A stretch of 64,000 bases of DNA from the NCBI RefSeq assembly GCF_033100135.1, contig NZ_CP136920.1, positions 2,351,001 to 2,415,000 on the forward strand, written 5' to 3'. The position numbers and the translations under genes were made by a program. Origin of the DNA: Rubellicoccus peritrichatus. GTDB taxonomy: Bacteria; Verrucomicrobiota; Verrucomicrobiia; Opitutales; Cerasicoccaceae. Under the pieces are notes generated by a model. The model was not told where the DNA came from. It saw nothing but the letters and a program-made list of their open reading frames with translations, and made no database searches. Of the stretch, positions 56,101-63,913 are shown one piece after another; position 1 is the stretch's first letter; every line of letters begins with the position of its first letter.

Positions 56101-56988
56101 TTCTAACTTTTCACCGTCTACCTGAAAACTGGCTCCACCATCGATAGGCCATCGCTTGAAAATTGGGGTAAATGTCCATTCTCCACAACTAGGTGGTGTC
56201 CAAGTGTAAATATATTCTGAATTTCCTCCAGAAATAGTAATCGTTTCGATTTCTGTTTTAGATTCGCTACTTTTCAACCCACTTAGCAATAAATTGTCAA
56301 TATATGATATCCTACTGCTTCCTGATATTGGATTTGATTCTCCAATGAGCTTACTTAAGCTCACGGAATCATGTAGCTGGATAAAGAGGTGTGCTTCAGC
56401 AGGGTACCAAAAAGGAGATTTCACGCATTCGTAACCACCTGTATATTGACTGGAAATTCTAGTATTTGACTCAATCTTATAAGTGTGGTTTTGAAGTATA
56501 GTATAGTTTGCAAAAAAACCACCATTGTAGCCATCAAAATCAATGATCCTCTCTGAATCAGATCCTTCGTTATCACTATTATCGAAAGCTTCGATTATTT
56601 CCCCACGCAAAATATCATTCGAATCGAAGTATATAGTACCACTATAATTTACCGTAAAAGATTCGATGCCGTTACTGCAATCGCGGAATGTATCAACTTC
56701 AAATTTAGGTCGCTTGCGAGTGCGACTTCCTCCTACTGTTAGTTTTTTAAAAATCATTCCAGATTCTCCTACTGTTTCCTCATATCCTAGAAATCCTCTT
56801 GAACTAGCTGAACCATTATGTGATCTAAATGATTGAATTGAATTTCCATTCTGATCCGTATAGGTGTCAGGAATATATATTTTCACGACTCGCCTACTGC
56901 CATCGCCGCATTGCTCTGCAACAACACGGCCACTGAAAAAACAGAGGGCGCTTAATAAGAGTGGGATGTAACGTTTTAAAATCATCAT
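50182..56988 (-). CDS. Sec-exported RHS/YD-repeat protein with chitin-binding-like modules and HEYGH metallopeptidase-like C-terminus
   Basis: 2268 residues. A signal peptide (residues 1-25, ending VVAEQ) precedes a Cys-containing N-terminal region (about 26-400). Two chitin-binding type-3-like modules follow at about 418-510 (TTYALDDTVLYEDYVFVS; VTYSVGDQVWSDNVLWEA). YD repeats run from about 640 to 1980 (YTYDAAGRV, YDSQGRR). The RHS core ends with FTFSTKYQDSESRLIYYGYRYYD and NRDPIEEAGGLNLY (D2013). The last ~235 residues are unlike the core and hold HEYGH (H2176, E2177, H2180), a zinc peptidase motif, plus an Asp/Pro-rich end. By analogy with RHS toxins the repeats may form a shell around the terminal effector. 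Substrate and target are unknown. Confidence 0.93.
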   Translation of the reverse strand: MMILKRYIPLLLSALCFFSGRVVAEQCGDGSRRVVKIYIPDTYTDQNGNSIQSFRSHNGSASSRGFLGYEETVGESGMIFKKLTVGGSRTRKRPKFEVDTFRDCSNGIESFTVNYSGTIYFDSNDILRGEIIEAFDNSDNEGSDSERIIDFDGYNGGFFANYTILQNHTYKIESNTRISSQYTGGYECVKSPFWYPAEAHLFIQLHDSVSLSKLIGESNPISGSSRISYIDNLLLSGLKSSESKTEIETITISGGNSEYIYTWTPPSCGEWTFTPIFKRWPIDGGASFQVDGEKLEIEPNDDGVYEIEGEVPAVEGFYTKFLYIEAKSDCESMPAGGSNTGQSSAYANFGLGDLNKQDGAGSLGFYEEAISQVIYTPAILKYGKRIGVEVVSHPVDQTIRQIVAPQTFVDILRPSSALATAYDAATTYALDDTVLYEDYVFVSLQASNTGNNPLTETAYWERRAPVWLDDVTYSVGDQVWSDNVLWEANVATTTLAQEPSASEWTVVYKPSEFEIRFYRPEDYDTTADAVTGIYPILAGKIPFVTYTVENPTPLAANPDQLKLTEERNSSVVDTSHWTQTGTDWSFSRGLGEVVTDLSKTGTFTDTTPVGTTRTERRKLKNSSGAVASDTLETYEMFPWGEELTSVALDPDGVNRVTLYHYHDEVVASPNYGRLKMQVGPFGNWTYYVYGSNGLRSKTISQFKNAAAPGKDDLPASVNESSNRVVECKWDTDADATWDTATGELKQTVTSLEGNEVSRSYRIEYATTETERVLEMDTQIKKTSYIECTVAGAAWDASTNLVTVERTIDEFSLEGSPFGTEYPDDTVTRYSYNYDNASAATLEWLITTREEGIYNYTPVQEFDPWSRDITLVDELGHLQYRESYRIDNSGNEILTDLETVTAWDSDTGKPTDFKYLDGTTRTLVYDCCGLESEYGRDGQYTHYTYDAAGRVTDILRSDILTSYVLDGAGRATQTTVSKGSSSIVTSVVYNKAGEVESSKDALGDITAYSQDTETISSEIYVRQRTSFPYEAGQASVWASTTLSYQDGSSYRNSGPGVAVARSYDYGSTVAGQQFSTETVLKGDLTASPEFRTTISDMLGRTWYVREPALDPATVGDAETEYSYNTKGQLEWIEDPIGIKTHYLYNDEGHQWKSYVGNDTNGPVNTNETFYTEASWDSSIKVRKTITLSGVDTADERIVEESLQSPLSGNEQKIVSTQYGVTTTTITQYADAVLADGQNPYVPADRTVTTTVVDSSQNQIAKTESVYEDGRLKSTKTYDTQDAILTETTNAYDDLGRLDTTTNANGTTTYVYYDDGRLQSMTTPAAVASPTDPGDEAQTTSYTYNEDPDGTLTQTITLPDGATQTDVYNPEGQLQRRSGARTYPVEYTYDYSGRMDTMQTWQDYPDGSSTTTKWIYNDRGLLKEKFYDYDSANPGTADLSYTYDDAGRLETRTGGRGIVTTYAYDTTYGYQTNISYDDGITSGITYSLYDRAGRPGKIEDASGARTLTYTDGRLDSETYADSGKPWDGVVIDRTFDDATRMSGVSVANGSGALHSVDYGYNAISGRLDTVSFANGGRTHTATYGYKAGTNLVESIVQENGSAEILAVQKDYDNLNRLRSLSYGEPHGDLGMSYTYNKANQRTYATLGNGEFWGYGYDSLGQVTRAAKHLSNRTVIPGYEFTYGFDDIGNRKSAGRDDNPARKQSYYAGANATGTNGANGLNQYGSRSVPRVLGVVGKANANASISVNGQTALRAADYYQALLDYSGATSPDDARYENIQLVGTYAGQGAGGVDAIAEVSTDAYLPPNAENFTHDADGNLTTDSKWTYTWNGDNRLIAMETIATAYNAGVPRVKLEFAYDSQGRRFSKKVYDWDAGTSAFVLSETVAFLYDGWNLLTELDGTGALIRSYTWGTDLSGTMQGAGGVGGLLAMSMESITTYPSYDGNGNVMALVDSVSGSVSAEYEYGPFGESIRSTGVLAEANPFTFSTKYQDSESRLIYYGYRYYDAELGRWLNRDPIEEAGGLNLYGMLSNDALNKSDYLGMARQWINCTSQQQQFIEGLESNLVRRLNTIVTDFRAVTANSIRNRVRSTWGANIRDSDLNRIVMAVMGFALEATEQLPNVVSEIEDRSTSYDCCADDEVGGEDITEAWYQPNRDLIGLVNPIFWETDDSTKEAIVGHEYGHVEFGRRHWSHMRNASLNPPRNISRLVRSADFLNRILQEGVNGFIQSLLFAYRVDLYQNGNPLDDDLSDDLPTPRPRPEDPPCTNLSCN

Positions 56989-57006
56989 GCGAAAGAAGGC
57001 TTGGAA

Positions 57007-58068
57007 TTAAATACTGACACTGAAGAGAGAGAGCTCGACCACTGGGTGGTCCTTTGAGTTTGGAGAGTTACCATTGGCAAATTCGTCTGTGGCCAGAAGG
57101 CCGTCTCCATCTGAGTCATCTGTCGGGCTGGTAATGCCATGCTGTGACTCCCAGGTATCGCCCAATAAATCTGCGTCTGCGTCTGCTTCGATCGTTACGA
57201 TAACTTCCGGTGAAGAAACGGTTGCGCTACTGCCAGAAGTAGCCGTCGCGCTCAAGGCGTAGGTTCCGGCACTACTTGGAGTCCAAATGGCTTCGTAGGG
57301 TGAGGTTGTGTCTGCCGCTCCGAGTGAGCCTGAGTCGACGAAGAACTCGATCTGGCTAAGCGTATCTGATGGAAAACCCGCGACTGACTCAACTGCGACT
57401 GCTTGACCCACCACTGCATAAGAGCCGACAGCAGGCTTGATTAGACGCGCATAAGCCCGGTCGTAGGTTGGCGGTGCACTTGGAGGAACCAATAAACTGG
57501 TGGGCGGCCATGTGGCCAAATCAAATGAAAACACATTCTTGAGCTGCCCGACGTTGACGGGGGTGAAGTTTTGCTCAACGGGCGTTGCCGGGTCCCAGGG
57601 GTAGGTGTTGTCCGCAATGATGGTGCCGTCGGACAGGGTGACGGTGAAATCCACTTCGTGAAAGCGGTCGTAAAAGGTCTTGGCCAGGTTTTTGACCTGG
57701 CCGGCGTTGATCGGAACGAATCCGGTTTCCGCCGTGGAGGAAAAGCCGTTGACTAGGCTGGTGATGGTGGTGCCGGCGGAGCCGGCTTGTTTGGCTTCCA
57801 TCTCAAACATCGCCTTCTGGGCCAGGTTTTTGGCCTGGCCCGCGTTGGCAGGCGTGAAGTTTCCAGCCACCCAGGCATCCCATGCCGCCGGATCGTGACC
57901 GGTTTCACCGGGCGCAGCAGGTGACTGTTGACCGTCCATGATGACGCCTTGATCAATCCACCACTGCGGGTAGAGGTCGGCGTGGGCCGGCGTGACGAAG
58001 CTGGACACAGAGAGCACCGAGAAGGCACAGAGAGCACGGAGGCTCGTTTTCCATTTTTCAATTATCAT
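57007..58068 (-). CDS. Secreted protein with three F-P-N-GQ-KN repeats, Ig-like domain and Ca-binding end
   Basis: From Met 58068 the protein has 353 residues; longer starts up to 58263 run through a repeat element. Signal peptide: SLRALCAFSVLSVSSFVTPAHA. Three motif copies follow: FTPANAGQAKNLAQKAM, FVPINAGQVKNLAKTFY and FTPVNVGQLKNVF. An Ig-like segment comes next (LIKPAVGSYAVVGQAVAVES). The end, DSDGDGLLATDEFANGNSP, is Ca-binding-like. It lies 18 bases upstream of the RHS gene on the same strand. It may anchor or chaperone the RHS protein (inference). Confidence 0.8.
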   Translation of the reverse strand: MIIEKWKTSLRALCAFSVLSVSSFVTPAHADLYPQWWIDQGVIMDGQQSPAAPGETGHDPAAWDAWVAGNFTPANAGQAKNLAQKAMFEMEAKQAGSAGTTITSLVNGFSSTAETGFVPINAGQVKNLAKTFYDRFHEVDFTVTLSDGTIIADNTYPWDPATPVEQNFTPVNVGQLKNVFSFDLATWPPTSLLVPPSAPPTYDRAYARLIKPAVGSYAVVGQAVAVESVAGFPSDTLSQIEFFVDSGSLGAADTTSPYEAIWTPSSAGTYALSATATSGSSATVSSPEVIVTIEADADADLLGDTWESQHGITSPTDDSDGDGLLATDEFANGNSPNSKDHPVVELSLFSVSI

Positions 58069-58125
58069 TTGCAATTTACCATTTTGGATTGGAGGTGCCA
58101 TGCCCTGGAGGATTCGTGTATTCGG

Positions 58126-58198
58126 TAGCGGCCAGCGTCCCTGCTGGCCATTTTGTTTGCCTATCAGCCGTTTTGGCCAGCGGAGACGCTGGCCGCTA
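58126..58198. repeat. GCGGCCAGCG inverted repeat (palindromic element)
   Basis: TAGCGGCCAGCGTC (58126-58139) and GACGCTGGCCGCTA (58185-58198) are perfect 14-bp inverted arms, with inner CTGGCCA/TGGCCAG arms. The ~70-base hairpin is typical of a REP- or MITE-like element. It lies just upstream of the 58068 start. Confidence 0.8.
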
Positions 58199-58387
58199 GC
58201 TGCTTTGTGTCCCGATCTGTGGATGAGGGATGATGCGATACGTCGACGGTTGAAGAGATTCATGGCAATTTACTGAATGGGCTTTAAGTGATTTTAGAGT
58301 GGGCTGTTTTGCGGTGGTTTGCGGCTTAAGGATTTTGGCCAAAATCGCCCATGATCAAGTCGCTCTGTTCGGGGATGTTGGCGATGG

Positions 58388-58666
58388 TTACGGAGCCGTC
58401 GCACTCCCGCTAAAGGTGATTTTGGCGGGCGTCGTGGACGTATCCGCTCCGATCAGGAGGGCCGTAGTATCTGGATTCGGTGTCGTCCAGACCCCAAGCT
58501 CAATGGCGTCACCGCTGACCTGCAGGTCGTGATCAATGGTAGCACCGCCGGCTCCCTCGACAATGAGATCACCAGTGACAGTGAGATCTGTCTGGGCCTG
58601 CAATGGAGCCAGTCCGAATAAGGAAACGAGAGCGGCGATCGGGAAGACACGGTTGGTTATTTTCAT
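58388..58666 (-). CDS. Small secreted protein at the head of the RHS locus (likely frameshifted)
   Basis: From Met 58666 the protein has 92 residues with a signal peptide (KITNRVFPIAALVSLFGLAPLQAQ), then TDLTVTGDLIVEGAG, which resembles tail-spike or beta-helix starts. It ends SGSATAP and stop. In the next frame a continuation VTIANIPEQSDLIMGDFGQNP runs to a stop at 58326-58328. One missing base would join them into ~113 residues. No family is recognised. Confidence 0.6.
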   Translation of the reverse strand: MKITNRVFPIAALVSLFGLAPLQAQTDLTVTGDLIVEGAGGATIDHDLQVSGDAIELGVWTTPNPDTTALLIGADTSTTPAKITFSGSATAP

Positions 58667-58977
58667 GACTAAAATTGAGAAGCGATTGTGGTAAATGGAG
58701 AAAGAGGACAAAGGCCCACCTGTTCGCAATCAGCTTGTAGTTTGAAAAATAAATTGCCGTATTACAGGCGGTTTTTGAATGTGTGAATAATGATACATGA
58801 CATAGAGAATGGATAATCATAGATGGCTAATACTGATACTAAAAGTGATGGTGTCGTTGCCACTAAGATGATGTTCCTGGTTTTGGGCAAGCAAATAATG
58901 CGATCCGTATGAATGTCACCTATCTGATCTGCCTTTCAATCTTCCCAAACATGCCCTCGGATTCCATCCAGGTTGAG

Positions 58978-59298
58978 TCTCCCGCAAAGACGCCAAGGCG
59001 CAAAGCAATCTTACTGTGGGGAATAGGTCACAAAGAACACAAAGCGCGCACTAAGATCACCAAGCTGATCATGATGGAGTTTTAACCACAGAAATCAAAA
59101 AAGGCACAGAAACAGTTCGGCCTTCATCAAGTGCATGGTTTCAATCTGCCCGTGGATTGCTCTAGATCAGCACAGATTGGATTCAGTCAAATCAAATGAG
59201 CATTCTTCTTAATACGGAAATCTCAGTAATCTGCGGATAAAAAACTTTGTGTCCTCTGTGGCAAAGCGATCTTTGCGCCTTGAAGACTTTGCGAGAGA
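58978..59298. repeat. ~320-bp long imperfect palindrome
   Basis: The left arm starts TCTCCCGCAAAGACGCC...AGGCGCAAAG and the right arm ends CTTTGCGCCTTGAAGACTTT...GCGAGAGA. Inner arms CACAAAGAACACAAAG and CTTTGTGTCCTCTGTG also pair. The centre has CCACAGAAATC and ATCTGCGGATAA motifs. No frame is seen in 58667-59357; this repeat fills most of it. Confidence 0.75.
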
Positions 59299-59357
59299 AT
59301 AATACGTAGAGTTGGGGTTATGAAGACAACGATGAGGATAGGGGAAGAGACTTCGGG

Positions 59358-60128
59358 CTATTGAGTGAACTTGATCAGGTCGGTGTTCCAGCGAGTCATT
59401 TTCTCGTTAATTGGAAAGAAAAGGCAAACACCGCGTGTCGTGGGTTTAACTGACCAGATGCGCCTGTAAACCATTTGGTGTTCACCACCGTCTTGAATTG
59501 CTGCCAGGATGCGGAACTTGAATTCTTTGGCTTTGGAGACGTCGATTAATGCAGGCTTCAGAGGATTGAGGGTTACGCGACCGCTTTCGTAAGCTACGGT
59601 TAGTGGTTTGGAACTTAAATTGATGGCCAGGATGGATCCTTCCGGGAGTTTTGCAGAGTCTATCGGGAGTGCGATTAGCTTCTGCAATGATGATTTGCTG
59701 CTTTGTTTTGTACCAACCAGAAGGTAGTCTGTGATACCGGGTGCAAGATTGGCTTCCATCAGGGGCCTGTATTGGTTCTCACCGTTTGCGCCTACTGTGT
59801 TGAGCTTCTCAAATAAAACCAGTCTTGGTGGCCCGGAGTACTCAAAGGGTTTTGATGGGGTATTGGGTTTTATTGAGATGCTATTGTATTTATCATTGGA
59901 CCAGTAGTACAAATTCGCATCTTTCTCCTGGTAGGCCGCCCTGTTATTGTCTCCATCTTCACCGTAGGCTACTGGTTTGACTCTCTTTTCAATCAGGAGC
60001 GAGATATTGACTTTGGTGAGATCTGTGGAGTTTGCCTGAGCATGCAAGTTCGCCAGGCACATAAAGGCCAGGGAAAAGCTGATGACAAAAAGGGTTTTTG
60101 GCAGGCTAAGCTTAGACTTCATCTTCAT
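59358..60128 (-). CDS. Secreted hypothetical protein, partner of cassette protein A
   Basis: A 256-residue protein with a signal peptide (SLPKTLFVISFSLAFMCLANLHAQA). The mature part (KVNISLLIEKRVKPVAYGEDGDN; YRRIWSVKPTTRGVCLFFP) looks beta-rich. I do not recognise the family. Its start lies inside the end of the cassette A gene (17-base overlap), so the two are co-translated. Confidence 0.82.
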   Translation of the reverse strand: MKMKSKLSLPKTLFVISFSLAFMCLANLHAQANSTDLTKVNISLLIEKRVKPVAYGEDGDNNRAAYQEKDANLYYWSNDKYNSISIKPNTPSKPFEYSGPPRLVLFEKLNTVGANGENQYRPLMEANLAPGITDYLLVGTKQSSKSSLQKLIALPIDSAKLPEGSILAINLSSKPLTVAYESGRVTLNPLKPALIDVSKAKEFKFRILAAIQDGGEHQMVYRRIWSVKPTTRGVCLFFPINEKMTRWNTDLIKFTQ

Positions 60129-63100
60129 TTAGCCAACGGAAGGATTGAATGATGAAGCGGCGTTCGTTTGTGTTGGCGGTTACCTCTTCTGGAATGCGTT
60201 GCACTTTCATTTCGCACCATGCTTTAGACTCAGTTTGGTAACTGAAGGGGTTGACCGCTTCGCCATAGGCGCGGATGACAAAAGTATCTGACCTTGGGCT
60301 AAGGACTGATCCAATTCTGGAGAGTAAGTCTGCTTGTGTTACGTAGCCGGGCTGTCCGAATCCCCGGGAGCCGATTGCGCTTTGAAGGTTATATTCATCA
60401 AGCCTGTCGTCGAAATCGTCCTCAGTCAGAGCGATTTCATCGTCATTATGAAATGCTTCATTGACGGTTGAGCTCTCCAGAGCGGCTTGAAGGGCTCCGA
60501 CTGCGGTTTCGCGTCCCTGGAGATTGGCCTGTTCTCTGGTGGACCGGTAATCTGTGTCCTGAACAACTCGATTGACAAAGTGTGACATTGAGACGAACGG
60601 GCCGCGCTTTTTGACTTGCTCCACGATAGCACCAGCCAGGCTGGCAACTTCATCGTCGTTCAAACTGCGGAATCCTGAGTAAACTTCCGGGTCATCTTTA
60701 TCGGCTCCATTGGCATCACCAGTCAGAGGGTAGATGTTCCGCAAGTAAGGTGATCGGTCGGTTTGAAGTGAATCCTGACCACCTGCCAGTTCGACGGATG
60801 ATCCTGTGAGACCACCAAGAAGTGCGCGCCATGCCGCCACGGATGTGGAGTTTATGTTGAAGGCTCCTTTAACCAACAGATTGGAGCTGGCATCACGCAT
60901 GCTCGCAAGTTGGGATCTTTGGCTATCATCGACAACTTCAAGGCGCGGGTTGGTCAGCTGGTCGGCAGGCTGATTGTAGCCTGAGAAGAAGTAGCCATCC
61001 CAGAGGTAATCATTGAGCAGGTAAGACATGTCGTAGAAAGTGAAGTCTACGGGCTCGCCCGACCATGAGTGTCGCTCAAGAGCATTCAATGGGAGATGTA
61101 GCGGGGCCAATGAGTTGCCTATTGGGTAGGCAGGGTAGGCCAGGCTGGTGTTATATTCGTTATCTCCGGCGTTAAAGGACCATAGTGGCAAGAATTTGTC
61201 GCTTGGGGGTTCTGGTATGGAGAGATTTGCATGTTGGAGGGACGCTATGGATTGGAAATATTCAGGACCAGTCGGCAGGTCAAATAATGTACTACGATCT
61301 ATTGTTGAAATATTGGAGTCATCAGTGAGCCCAACTGGAACATCGAAGGGTGCCAGCGATTGGATAAAGGTCCACGCTGACTCTGTATTATCACGTATTT
61401 GAAGGTAGTTTTCTGCTCCCGAGTAATACAGGGGGTGCTTTGTTGAGTCTTCAGCATCGGTTGGATGAGTTGCAGTTTCAGTTGGTGTTCTCCAGCTTCT
61501 GGAGGCGCGAGGGTTGAAGTGCGCCAGGAATGCGAATTGTGGATCCCATCCATCATCAGTGTAAGCTGGCGCATGTGCGTTGGTTAGCCAACGGTAATGC
61601 ATGTAAGTGCCCATGGCAGGGAATTTATTGCCGACGACTTGCTCGAAGCTAATGTTTTGAGCATCCAGTAAATTGTCGTCCACCTCTGAGATTTTCCACA
61701 TGTCCCACTGCTGCATGGTCTGGATGTTGTCAGCGCTAACTGAGTAATTGTAGCCTCTGCCTTGCCATGGCGACCAAAGGTCCGTCCCGTCCAGTATCTG
61801 AATTGGAGGCGTTGCATTCCAGTTGTTTGCAGCTGGGAGTTCGTCTGCGAAATGGAGGGAAACAAAGTGACCTGAAGAAATCCTGGGACCCAGTCTGTCA
61901 GTCGGTTTGTTTTTACCGCCGCTTTCACTGTAAAGTGTGACATCAATACTGCTTCCAGCCTTCAGACCTCCAGTGGGAATGATTCTCTCTGGATGGTCAT
62001 AATAAAAGTAGCCACCCCAGCCTGACCTTGCATCAACGAGTTGGTTTGTATCCAGTTGATCGCTTGTTCCCCAGGGTTGTTTCCAGTCTTGCGGGCTTCC
62101 CGGGATGAAGAGTTTGGCTTCGCCGGGATTAAATGAAGATATGATCCTAAATGGCATTGGTCTGTTGTGGTTGTTCCCCAGGAAGTATTCAGATCCATTC
62201 CATGTACCCTTATCGCCGTTGGATGATTCGTAGCCGATTTCCCCTTTCCATTCGAATTCCAACTTCCAGGTATCGCGCTGGAAGTAGACCATGTAGTCCT
62301 CTTCTTTGATTTCGATGTTATAGGGGTTCCATAGAATGACCGCAGGAAAGACCATTAGCCGTGGTACATATTGGTTGGTTGCCTGATCCTTTAGCACCAT
62401 TAAATGGAAATGCAGCGAGAAGTGGGTGATGATCGGGTGAATCCCCATCTGTTCGTTTTTCTGTTTGCGTGGCTCAATGGCTCGCCCATCAAGATCTCCG
62501 CCTGTGAGGAAGAAGTTGCGTAACTGCGCCCATGGTGGCCCTCCGGGATCTTGATGATGGGATGCTATGTTTGCGTAGTCAGATCCAATGGGTGAAAAGT
62601 TGTTTGAACGCTGTCCAAAGATCAGGTTTCCACCCTCTCCGTGAACATCGAGCAAGTCTTCGAATTGGTCATCACTACTGAAGGCGGCGGTAAGGTCATT
62701 TTTTAGCCCACCGTCGCGAACGTCACTGAGGACGCCATATGCGACCGTGGTAATATCGTGTGAACGGTTCTTCAGGAGTGAATCATTTGCATTAATATCA
62801 TCCAGTGATATTTCAAGAGTTTCCACTTGATCCAGTTTGGAGAGGAGGCTGTCCAGGGGAACATCATCGGTGCCAAGGTTTTTCAGAATGGATAGGTCGA
62901 GTGATTCATCCGTATCGCTGACGAATTCCGCGGCCATACGAGGTGCGTTCAAAACTGATACGATCTGGTCCAGTTGACTGGTCGATCTGGCTACTTCATT
63001 TTCCATTGATACACTGGCCTTGAGGCCTTCGTCGGAAATCCACCATGCATAGCGTCCTGAGACTTCTCCGTTGCTTTCGGTTACTTCGGATGCGGGTAGA

Positions 63101-63669
63101 ATGATGTTTCGGGTATCTGCCCGATTATCTTTATCTACCCAGAGGAGTGGGATGTCATCTGCGCTACGGTTATGATTTTTGGGGTTGGCATTTGGTGCAC
63201 TGACAAACCAGGCAAGACTGCCTTCCACCGAATCACCACCAGTCATGCCGCGCTTGATTAAACCGGGTCGATTTATTGAATCATCATCGGTGCCTCCAAG
63301 GTCTGCCGGGTCGGTAGTCCAGGCACCGATCCAATACGGTTCATTGACGCCATTAATCGCTTCACTGGTTGGGTCAGTGTCGAAAATGCCAGCCTGGGCA
63401 GTGATGCGCTGGTCATCGGCCAGATTCTGCTGAAGTGTGCCAAGCGCAATTTGGGCCGCAAGCAGGGCATTGGCTTGTGCCTCGTTTTCGTAGCGCTGTT
63501 GGCTCGAAGTTACGGTTTCTATCTGGACTAGCGTGGACAGAGCCAGGATCAAAAAGAGCGTGAAGCTCATCAGGGCTAGTGCAACAATCAGGGCAAACCC
63601 TGCGGGTGTTTTAATGCGGCTACTCACCTGAGATGGTCTGCACCTGAATTTGAGTTTTTTCTCAGTCAT
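60112..63669 (-). CDS. Verru_Chthon cassette protein A-like giant envelope protein
   Basis: 1185 residues. Residues 22-50 form one hydrophobic anchor (AGFALIVALALMSFTLFLILAL) followed by VQIETVTSSQQRYENEAQANALLAAQIALGTLQ, a GspK/PilX-like start. The rest is a large mixed domain with many Trp, Tyr and Asp residues (GRYAWWISDEGLKASV; FNINSTSVAAWRALLGG). Start and size match Verru_Chthon cassette protein A, found in Verrucomicrobia with pseudopilins B, C and D. Here those lie 13 kb away on the other strand. Probably exposed to the periplasm; role unknown. Confidence 0.85.
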   Translation of the reverse strand: MTEKKLKFRCRPSQVSSRIKTPAGFALIVALALMSFTLFLILALSTLVQIETVTSSQQRYENEAQANALLAAQIALGTLQQNLADDQRITAQAGIFDTDPTSEAINGVNEPYWIGAWTTDPADLGGTDDDSINRPGLIKRGMTGGDSVEGSLAWFVSAPNANPKNHNRSADDIPLLWVDKDNRADTRNIILPASEVTESNGEVSGRYAWWISDEGLKASVSMENEVARSTSQLDQIVSVLNAPRMAAEFVSDTDESLDLSILKNLGTDDVPLDSLLSKLDQVETLEISLDDINANDSLLKNRSHDITTVAYGVLSDVRDGGLKNDLTAAFSSDDQFEDLLDVHGEGGNLIFGQRSNNFSPIGSDYANIASHHQDPGGPPWAQLRNFFLTGGDLDGRAIEPRKQKNEQMGIHPIITHFSLHFHLMVLKDQATNQYVPRLMVFPAVILWNPYNIEIKEEDYMVYFQRDTWKLEFEWKGEIGYESSNGDKGTWNGSEYFLGNNHNRPMPFRIISSFNPGEAKLFIPGSPQDWKQPWGTSDQLDTNQLVDARSGWGGYFYYDHPERIIPTGGLKAGSSIDVTLYSESGGKNKPTDRLGPRISSGHFVSLHFADELPAANNWNATPPIQILDGTDLWSPWQGRGYNYSVSADNIQTMQQWDMWKISEVDDNLLDAQNISFEQVVGNKFPAMGTYMHYRWLTNAHAPAYTDDGWDPQFAFLAHFNPRASRSWRTPTETATHPTDAEDSTKHPLYYSGAENYLQIRDNTESAWTFIQSLAPFDVPVGLTDDSNISTIDRSTLFDLPTGPEYFQSIASLQHANLSIPEPPSDKFLPLWSFNAGDNEYNTSLAYPAYPIGNSLAPLHLPLNALERHSWSGEPVDFTFYDMSYLLNDYLWDGYFFSGYNQPADQLTNPRLEVVDDSQRSQLASMRDASSNLLVKGAFNINSTSVAAWRALLGGLTGSSVELAGGQDSLQTDRSPYLRNIYPLTGDANGADKDDPEVYSGFRSLNDDEVASLAGAIVEQVKKRGPFVSMSHFVNRVVQDTDYRSTREQANLQGRETAVGALQAALESSTVNEAFHNDDEIALTEDDFDDRLDEYNLQSAIGSRGFGQPGYVTQADLLSRIGSVLSPRSDTFVIRAYGEAVNPFSYQTESKAWCEMKVQRIPEEVTANTNERRFIIQSFRWLNEDEV

Positions 63670-63913
63670 GATTCTCGAGATATTTTGTCATCAATTCAGC
63701 CTCGGCATGAGCCTTATTGCTGGTTCTTCGCATCAGCTTGCGTCTGAGTTTATGGTTAAGTGGGGTTGGGGTGGAGCAATGGCTGTAAGGATACTTTTAT
63801 CGGTTATTTATGCCAAGTCTGTAATCTTTCTTGGCTGCCTACTTAAAAAGAATAGCTGGAAACTTTGTTTTGTCGACATTAAAGAGTGAAAATAACACAA
63901 AAATAGCATTCTG

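Noticed and set aside
63650-63889. 79-codon plus-strand frame upstream of cassette protein A
   Set aside because: It overlaps the start of the cassette A gene on the other strand and shows no domain. The sequence looks like promoter DNA.
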